Shown here in pieces: positions 57,668 to 64,000 of a stretch of DNA of 64,000 nt (within the stretch, counting starts at the first letter, position 1; each line of letters starts with the position of its first letter). Below the pieces are notes generated by a model. The model was not told the DNA's origin, made no database searches, and saw only the letters and a list, made by a program, of their open reading frames with translations. A program made the translations under genes and the position numbers. The stretch spans positions 558,001-622,000 of the forward strand of contig BDDD01000018.1 of the NCBI GenBank assembly GCA_001972305.1. Direction: 5' to 3'. The DNA comes from Cephalotus follicularis (taxonomy: Eukaryota; Streptophyta; Magnoliopsida; Oxalidales; Cephalotaceae).

Positions 57668-58035
57668 TACTTTTGAGCTTTATTTCTCCCCCGTTTTTTG
57701 TATAGCATCAAACAGATAGAAGAAATTAGCTCCCCCTTAACAAATGAAAGGGTAAATAAAATATCAATAACATGAACATTATCATAGAACATAAACAATT
57801 TATATTCCCCCTTACGAAATGAAGATTTGAATATCATAACAAGATATTTGCAATAACATTAAAACAACAAAAACATAAACACCAAACACAATTCATAAAC
57901 AACCATAATGTCAATAACAAACACTTTGTCTTACAAGAAAAATTCAGAAAAATTACATAAATAACAAGGTTCATTACAATAAAAAACAGTAACATATTAC
58001 AACTAAAAAACAGCAACAGCAACAAACAGTAGTAA

Positions 58036-59373
58036 TCAAGAATCATCAGCAGGAGGAAGATCAGAATCATGAGAGGAGTCGTCGCCCGAAGTGGCTTCGC
58101 ATGTGTCGATAGCCTTGGAAGCAGCGAGTTTTCGTTCCAAGCGTTTGAGACGTCTCTTGGTGACTTTTAGATCATATTAGACAGTATCATCGACAGTCTC
58201 AAAGTCGGATCGAATGGTCAAGTGATCCTTTTCCAAGTTCTCGAGCCGCGAATTCACTTGCTCAAATTTGCCTACCATTGATGCTTCCATAGAATCAAAC
58301 CTAGTGTTCAAAGCATCGAATCTAGCACTCATAAACTCTATCATCCTATCATAATCGCTAGTGGATGACGATCCTTGAACTTGAGCAGGTGGAGCTTCTT
58401 GGGCTTCCCATGGAGGGATCTCTTCTTGTTCTTCTCTTTGAAGCCTTTGCCCTTGATCACTTTTTGGATAGTAGGTCCAATTTCCTCCTTGCTTCTTCCA
58501 TCCCATGCGGTTTAAGGTCCTCTTGTTGTATGTATCCTCCTTCTTGAGCTTCGTTCCTATCTCTCCTTCAAGACGCACTTCGTGATGTCAGATTATTTTG
58601 GTAAGAATGCATCCAAAGGGAAGGACGGATTTCTTTTGGGTGAATGCTCGCACCATGGTATGGAGCATGAGGAGAGGATAGCAAAATTCAATCTTTGAAA
58701 TGATGTACCACATCAAAAATGCTTGCATCCGTGAAAGCTTAGCATACCCACCACCGGTGGGAAGGAGTTGATGAACTATAAGGTGATGGAGAAGGCGATG
58801 ATCTACAGAGAGTCTGTTGCTGCAAAGACCCTTGTTTGGATGTATGTTTGGATCATTGGGGTAGAGAATAGACAAAATATGGTTGGGGTGAAAACCTTCA
58901 ACTTCCAGCCATTTTTTGTACTCAAAAATGTAAATGCCGGTGTGTGTAATGTGAAGAATAGAAGCTAGAACCCTAGCATCTTGGAATATACGCTGCCCTT
59001 TGACAGTGGAGGATAGGGCAAACTCCTCATGAGGACTAGAAATAATCCTAAGGTTCATGTAGAATTCCTTGACTAGTTTTACATAGAAAAGGTCTTGAAT
59101 TTGAACAAGTGGAATGAGGTGCAACTCTTATAGCCAGGAAACAAAGGAGAATTCATTGGAACAGAAAGCTAAGTCTATATTCCTACCTCCCATAACTCTT
59201 TTATCAACAAAAGCTACATTTCGGAGAGGGACTTCTTCTTCGGATTCGGAATCCGATTGAAGAGCGGGGTCGGGAGAAGGTTCCCTAATGTCAAGCTTTC
59301 TCTTAGAACCAGTTTTCTTATGTTGGGAAGAGGTAGTAGCCTTCTTAAAGCCTGTCGATTTTGTCCTAGGCAT
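58036..59373 (-). pseudogene. H2 extra ORF downstream of pol
   Basis: Homologous to 53847-55151 over its whole length, with ATG 59373 (MPRTKSTGFKK). Sense blocks are FVDKRVMGGRNIDLAFCSNE, FYVKLVKEFYMNLRIIS, FHPNHILSILYPNDPNIHPN and GGYAKLSRMQAFLMWY, then the C-terminus LKVTKRRLKRLERKLAASKA and an acidic end. Three stops break it (about 59128, 58588 and 58177), each where H1 has a sense codon. Long blocks of kept sequence between H1 and H2 suggest the protein was under selection until recently. Confidence 0.75.
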
Positions 59374-59565
59374 TTTGACAAACAGTTTATGAGCACAACC
59401 GAGATGAATAGAGAATGAAAAAAAATAACTAGATTGGAAGACCAAAAGACGATTTTGAGGTCGAATGAAGATGGAGTAGATGTCCTTAGCACGATTTTAA
59501 AAATTTTGGAGAGACAAAAAAATTTTTCGAGATGCTCTGTGAGAGAAGGGTGAGAGATATGAGCA

Positions 59566-59815
59566 TGAAGTCGACGTTTTTATGAAAAAGTCGATACCAG
59601 GTAAAAGACATCGACATGATTCCAAAGACGTCGACGTGTTCTTTAAAAAGAACGAAAGGCATCGATCCAGAAAACGCTGCGTTTTAAAAAGCATCGACGC
59701 GTTACAAAGGAGTCGACGTGTTTTTAAAGAAACTTAAAGAAATCGACATATTATAAAAGAGATCGACATTTTTGCACAATACATCAATGTTTTTAGAAAA
59801 GAAGTCGACGTTATT
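59566..59815. repeat. GTCGAC array in the H2 spacer
   Basis: Cores start at 59570, 59590, 59610, 59630, 59661, 59693, 59712, 59742, 59762, 59783 and 59804. Steps are 20, 20, 20, 31, 32, 19, 30, 20, 21 and 21 bp, all near whole helical turns (two or three). Confidence 0.82.
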
Positions 59816-59919
59816 TTATAAAAACAGAACAAAATCAAACAAAAACAGAACAATTACCACAAATCAATCATCACATCAATTAGACATACAACTAATCAAA
59901 TCATTCAAACAAATAACAT

Positions 59920-60633
59920 TCATTCAATCTCACATAAACCTAATTCTCTTCTAAACTTTGAAAAAGAATTTTCATCTAGAGGCTTCGTGAAAATGTCCGC
60001 AACTTGTTTTTCCGTGGGTATGTATTCTAAAACAATGTGTCCATTTTCAACATGTTCTCTTAAAAAGTGATATCTAATATCAATGTGTTTTGTCCTAGAA
60101 TGATGGACAGGGTTCTTAGGTAGAGAAATACTACTAGTGTTATCACATTTTATGGAGACATCTTTTACGCAAACACCATAGTCAATCAATTGTTGCGTTT
60201 GCCATAAAATTTGTGCACAACAACTACCTACAGCAATATATTCAGCTTTGGTGGTAGATAAGGCAACTGAATTTTGCTTTTTACTAAACCAGGAAATAAG
60301 CATACTTCCTAGGTATTGGCATGAGCCACTAATGCTCTCGCGGTCAACTTTATATCCACCAAAGTCAGCATCCGAGTATGAGTGTAAAACAAAACTAGAG
60401 TCTCGGGAATACCATAAGCCTAAAGTAGGTGTATATGCAAGATATTTGAAAATTTGTTTTACAGCAAAAAAATGAGATTCTTTGGGGTTTGATTGAAGCG
60501 AGCACACAAGCACACACTAAACAATATATCGGGTCTACTAGCTGTTAAATACAATAAAGACCCTATCATACTTCTATAAAGTTTTTGATCAACGTTTTTA
60601 CCTTGCTCGTCTTTGTCAAGCTTTGTAGAGGTG
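59920..60633 (-). pseudogene. H2 end of RT and RNase H
   Basis: Begins at STSTKLDKDEQGKNVDQKLY, the last part of RT, and continues through SLLYLTASRPDILFSVCLCA, a frameshift near 60500, and RNase H (SYSDADFGGYKVDRESI; AEYIAVGSCCAQILWQTQQL; the end FTKPLDENSFSKFRRELGLC). The catalytic RT part is absent. Compare the complete domain in H1. Confidence 0.9.
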
Positions 60634-60648
60634 CTCAACACATCCAAC

Positions 60649-61057
60649 TATCTTCATTTAAAGAGACAAGGCATTTAACATTTTGATATTGAAAATCATT
60701 TAAATTTATAACATATACATTGCCTTCTCTTTGTCCAATAAACTTAGTAGCGTTATTGTTGTTGTCTACAACTCTACATGATGTATTTTCGAAAATGACT
60801 CTACAATTCTTGTCACACAATTGACTTATGCTCAAGAGATTTTGTTTGAGTCCTTTAACATGCAATACATTAGTAATAGTAATGTCTTTATTACCTATGG
60901 AGCCGGTTCGAACGATTTATCCTTTTGTGTTGTTTCCAAAGGTTACGTTTCCTTCGTCTTTTGGTTTCCAAGTCACAAATAGGCTTTTGTTACCCGTCAT
61001 GTGTTTGGAGCATCCACTATCGAGGTACCAATGATTCCTTTTTGGTGACATCTACAA
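60649..61057 (-). pseudogene. H2 protease and GAG-pre-integrase start
   Basis: The frame MSPKRNHWYLDSGCSKHMTG contains the protease active-site DSG. A stop near 60918 interrupts it; it then reads DITITNVLHVKGLKQNLLS and ends VKCLVSLNEDSW, just before the GAG-pre-integrase HRRLGH motif would come. There the deletion joint follows. It is in another frame than gag. Confidence 0.85.
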
Positions 61058-61068
61058 AACAAGAGAGT

Positions 61069-62664
61069 TTAAGTAGAGGACTTTGGTACCCAAGTTGCTT
61101 TGGGTCCACCGGGGTTAGTAATAAATGTTCCTTTTGGAACCCAAACAGTTCTTAACTTTAACACCTTATTTTTCAATAATAAATTCCTCTTGTGCATGTC
61201 ATTTCTCTTGTGATAAAAATTTTGTGTAGTGTGACCATTCTTATTGCAATAGTTGCATGTTATGCTAGATGAGGTCTTTCTACTATCTTTCTTTTCAAGA
61301 TATTTTTGTAAATGTTTGACAGCCTTGTTGAAAACACACCTTTGAAGTCCTAAAAGGTTGTCAATTTTTTCACTACTATTTGAAAATTTTGAAAATGCTT
61401 TCTTAAGAGCATCAATTTCTACTTTTAGTGTCTCATTTTCTTTTTCTAGAGATATAGTCTTATTATCTACGGATGATAGACATTCTATTTCATGTTTTAA
61501 ATTTACATTCTCTTTATTTAGTGCTTTTATAGTCCTTTTAAGAGATGTATTTTCTTGACTAAAATTTTCAAGTAATTCAAGAAGTTCACTTACCTCGTTT
61601 TCATCTTCATCTTCATCGCTATCGTCAATTGGCATCAATGCTAGTTGTGCTACTTCTTGGTTCTCTTCTTCTTCGGAGCTTGATTCATCACTATCCGACC
61701 ATGTAGCTAGCATAGCTTTCTTCTTTTTGATTGTATCTTTGTTTTTCTTTAACCATGGACATTCACTTTTGTAGTGTCCGGGTTTGTTGCATTCGAAACA
61801 TATTATTTCTTCTTTCTTTGTTTCGGATTTTGAGGGTAATGATTTTTTGAAGTGTTTGCTTCCAAACTTCTTCTTTGCCCAGTATTTTTTTAATCTTCTT
61901 GTGATCAAGGCCATTTCATCATCACTATCTTCATCTCTTGAATCCGCCGTAGAAGATTTGAATGCAATGACCTTCTTCTTCTTATTATCTTGTTCTTCAT
62001 CATCTTCATGATTTTTGATAGTCATTTCGTGTGTCATGAGTGATCCAAGAAGTTCTTCAAGTGGCAAGGTGTTTAGGTCTTTTGCTTCTTCTATAGCCGT
62101 GACTTTAGGCATCCAACTTTTGGGTAGACACCTGAGTATCTTTCTAACCATCTCACTATTAGTGTAGCATTTATTTAAAGATTGTAGAGAGTTAATAATA
62201 TTTGTTAATTGAACAAACATACCAGAAATATTTTCATTTTCCTTCATTGAGAACATTTCATATTCTCTTACTAGCATATTTATTTTATCGTCTTTTACTT
62301 GATTGGTTCCCTCATAGGTAACCTCTAGTCTATCCCACATCTCCTTTGCGGTAGCACATGATGATACTCTATTGAATTCGTTAGAGATCAAGGCACATAT
62401 AATAACATGTTTAGCTTTGGCGTTTAGTTGTACCTTCTTTCTATCATCATCTGTATACGAACTTCTTGGTTTGAGGGTTTTGATACCTTCTTGTGAAAAA
62501 AAGTGAGGAAGTTCGGGGCCGTCAATGATGATGTCCCATAAGTTGAAGTCAAGAGCTTGGATGAATATTGCCATCTTTGCTTTCCAATGACTATAGTTGT
62601 TTCCATCGAAAAATGGAGGCTTTGAGATGGACATGCTTTCCTTGTTTGACATATTCAATTCCAT
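61069..62664 (-). CDS. H2 gag, intact (Sirevirus-like)
   Basis: A complete 531-residue frame from ATG 62664 (MELNMSNKES), the first ATG after the PBS. It would form the capsid of cytoplasmic virus-like particles. Residues 15-215 form the UBN2-type gag domain (PPFFDGNNYSHWKAKM; MWDRLEVTYEGT). A CCHC zinc knuckle, CFECNKPGHYKSEC, is at 289-302. An acidic Ser/Glu region is at 323-360, a probable coiled coil at about 355-425, and a second knuckle-like CNYCNKNGHTTQNF at 470-483 where the last Cys is Phe. This layout is typical of Sirevirus gag, which is longer than most copia gags. Protease follows in another frame. Confidence 0.93.
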   Translation of the reverse strand: MELNMSNKESMSISKPPFFDGNNYSHWKAKMAIFIQALDFNLWDIIIDGPELPHFFSQEGIKTLKPRSSYTDDDRKKVQLNAKAKHVIICALISNEFNRVSSCATAKEMWDRLEVTYEGTNQVKDDKINMLVREYEMFSMKENENISGMFVQLTNIINSLQSLNKCYTNSEMVRKILRCLPKSWMPKVTAIEEAKDLNTLPLEELLGSLMTHEMTIKNHEDDEEQDNKKKKVIAFKSSTADSRDEDSDDEMALITRRLKKYWAKKKFGSKHFKKSLPSKSETKKEEIICFECNKPGHYKSECPWLKKNKDTIKKKKAMLATWSDSDESSSEEEENQEVAQLALMPIDDSDEDEDENEVSELLELLENFSQENTSLKRTIKALNKENVNLKHEIECLSSVDNKTISLEKENETLKVEIDALKKAFSKFSNSSEKIDNLLGLQRCVFNKAVKHLQKYLEKKDSRKTSSSITCNYCNKNGHTTQNFYHKRNDMHKRNLLLKNKVLKLRTVWVPKGTFITNPGGPKATWVPKSST

Positions 62665-62708
62665 GAAGGATCTTTGTAACCTCTAACAATTAAGAAATAA
62701 GGTTAACC

Positions 62709-62720
62709 TCTCTGATACCA
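62709..62720 (-). other. Primer-binding site of H2
   Basis: The minus strand reads TGGTATCAGAGA two bases after the LTR end, initiator tRNA-Met type. Confidence 0.88.
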
Positions 62721-62796
62721 ATTGAAATAATCACTCTTGCAATTTGTTGTATCTCTTGTTATGTTTTTCTATCTTCCTGAAGGTTTGAATCTTCCT

Positions 62797-62804
62797 TTAT
62801 ATAA
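62797..62804 (-). promoter_or_regulatory. Probable TATA box of LTR H2
   Basis: The minus strand reads TTTATATAAAGG, downstream of the array in element orientation. Confidence 0.5.
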
Positions 62805-62901
62805 ACAAAAAAGTCTTTGTAGCCATTGCATAAATCTTGGGAATTTAAGATATCAAAATGTGTTGATGCAACTCTATTTTTGTGTCTGCTGAGATAAAGA
62901 C

Positions 62902-63459
62902 GTCGATGTCTTTTGAAAGGCGTCGATGTCTTTGACTGTTACGAGCCATTGCAAGTGGGTTTACTAGCCGTTGCTTAGTTCCCGGGTCAAACAATTTGAA
63001 AAGACGTCGATGTCTTTTATAGGCGTCGATGTCTTTTCTGGGAATATGTCCAGGCTTTTGAAGTTATGAGCATCACATCGACCTCTTCTTCAAGGATCGA
63101 TGTCTTTTCTGGCTTTGGCAGATGGGTCTAGAAAGACGTCGATGTCTTATAAAAGGGATCGATGTCTTTTGTTGGACGTCGATGTCTTCTGAAACAAGGA
63201 TTGATGTCTTCACTCAAATTTGACCTATAACTTTTGTAGCTTAAGACGTCGATGTCTTCTTGAAAGGGATCGATGTCTTTCCTTTGGACGTTGATGTCTT
63301 TGACCATAATGATCGATGTCTTGGCTCAAATTCGAAATGTAACTTTGGTGCACTAAGCACGTCGATGTCTTTCTTGAAAGGGATCGATGTTTTTTCTCCA
63401 GAAGTGGCATGTAACTTTAATAGCTCTAAGACGTTTATGTCTTTTGCAATAGGGATCGA
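62902..63459. repeat. GTCGATGTC phased array in H2 LTR
   Basis: Cores start at 62902, 62922, 63006, 63025, 63077, 63096, 63138, 63158, 63178, 63200, 63248, 63269, 63290, 63312, 63361, 63383, 63433 and 63455. Within groups the steps are 19-22 bp. Confidence 0.82.
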
Positions 63460-63526
63460 TGTCTTTTCCTTGCAGTTGATTTTTGCCTTTTGTGAAGCTT
63501 TCTAATATCTTGCACATTAAGTAAAC

Positions 63527-64000
63527 TTGTTAAATATCGGAAAATTAAAAACTTTAAAAGTAAAGAGTGAAAGGAAAGAAAAACATCTCCGATTTAGAGT
63601 GGTTCGGCTAACTCTTGCCTACGTCCACTTTTCCCAAGGGAGCTCCTTGAGTTTCCACTATCTCGAATTGATTACGGTAGCAATTCGTCACACCTTACAA
63701 CTTCGTGATTGAACTCAATCACAAGACCTTGACCTCAAGACCTTAGAGGATTCTCCTCTTTTAAAAGTGTTTATGAATGTGTTTACAAGATAACCTCTAA
63801 ATAGGTTTGATTTGGCTTATACAAAAAACAATATGAATCACAAAGAAAAAATCAAAGGATAGAGCTTTGAAGCTTTTGAGAACACTAAAGAGCACTTGAG
63901 CTTTTTAGCACTAGAATGCTTGAATTTGATTTCTCTTGATTGTTGTATCTCTTGTTATGTTTTTCTATCTTCCTGAAGGTTTGAATCTTCCTTTATATAA
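63527..64000 (-). repeat. Second H LTR segment, running out of the window
   Basis: From 63527 the sequence matches 51884 onwards of H1 (GTAAAGAG..., TTAGAGTGGTTCGGCTAAC). At 63942-64000 it reaches GTTGTATCTCTTGTTATG, the same as 62744-62803. So LTR-derived sequence follows the H2 LTR in the same orientation with an offset of 1198 bp. Confidence 0.85.

Larger units (their letters stand above)
57410..63526 (-). mobile_element. Element H2: Sirevirus-like element with deleted pol
   Basis: In minus orientation: 5' LTR (63526-62723, rearranged), PBS, intact gag (62664-61069), protease, a joint at about 60640 to the end of RT, RNase H, palindrome spacer, extra ORF (59373-58036), 3' UTR and PPT, then only a 23-bp LTR stub. 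Integrase and most of RT are absent. H2 could make Gag but not copy itself. Confidence 0.82.
62723..63526 (-). repeat. H2 5' LTR, internally shortened
   Basis: On the plus strand it starts TGAAATAATCACTCTTGCAA and then jumps to TTGTTGTATCTCTTG, so about 400 bp present in H1 (about 51850-52280) are missing. It runs to TAAACTTGTTAAAT at 63526, where the H1 LTR would go on for about 45 bp more to its TG end. It contains the array 62902-63459 and a TATA box near 62797-62804. Confidence 0.78.

Noticed and set aside
62424..62606. Small minus-strand ORF overlapping H2 gag
   Set aside because: It is a shadow of the gag gene in another frame.

Overview
The window is repeat-rich plant nuclear DNA, probably a heterochromatic stretch of a flowering-plant genome. 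Everything I can name belongs to LTR retrotransposons: Ty3/gypsy chromoviruses (Tekay/Del-like), an Athila-like gypsy element, a Ty1/copia family with LTRs of about 2.5 kb, and Sirevirus-like copia elements carrying an extra ORF. The primer-binding sites (initiator tRNA-Met type, and tRNA-Asp type in the Athila-like element) also fit plants. I found no host gene, rRNA, tRNA or CRISPR array. A run of 25 N (50895-50919) is a scaffold gap.

Layout. 1-3247: end of the pol gene and 3' LTR of gypsy element A. 3248-4283: unassigned. 4284-47995: a decayed plus-strand copia element E, cut open by later insertions. The first is a solo LTR (5533-8026, TSD AGGAA). The second is a minus-strand copia element D (8518-47446), whose interior holds an Athila-like element F (about 14200-34271). 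F is itself interrupted by the well-preserved gypsy element C (20044-29321, TSD GCGGA), by a solo copia LTR (31652-34191, TSD CCTAT) and by gypsy element B (from 34272). B carries a minus-strand solo LTR (36685-39223, TSD TATGT) in its own 5' LTR. The nest is thus five levels deep (E, D, F, B, solo LTR). One deletion with an end at about 44871 explains the missing ends of B, F and D. 47996-50894: 5' LTR and gag start of gypsy element G, up to the gap. 50920-51825: unassigned DNA and a second copia fragment. 51826-64000: two minus-strand Sirevirus-like deletion derivatives, H1 and H2, with fused and duplicated LTR parts.

Most coding regions are broken by stops and frameshifts, often of the type expected from C-to-T change at methylated CAG and CGA. 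The longest intact one is the 531-residue H2 gag (61069-62664).

The most unusual signal is non-coding. The Tekay-like LTRs (A, B, C and one solo), the LTRs of G, F and H, and one copia solo LTR all carry arrays of short CG-centred palindromes (CAGTCGACTG-like in the Tekay LTRs; GTCGAC/ATCGAT/GTCGAT-like elsewhere). These are spaced about 20-21 bp, or about 31 or 41 bp, apart, i.e. close to whole helical turns. They sit mostly upstream of a TATA box, with second blocks in a possible LTR intron or in the RNase H-to-extra-ORF spacer. Unrelated element lineages seem to have converged on the same helically phased motif. This looks like the best candidate in the window for an undescribed regulatory system.
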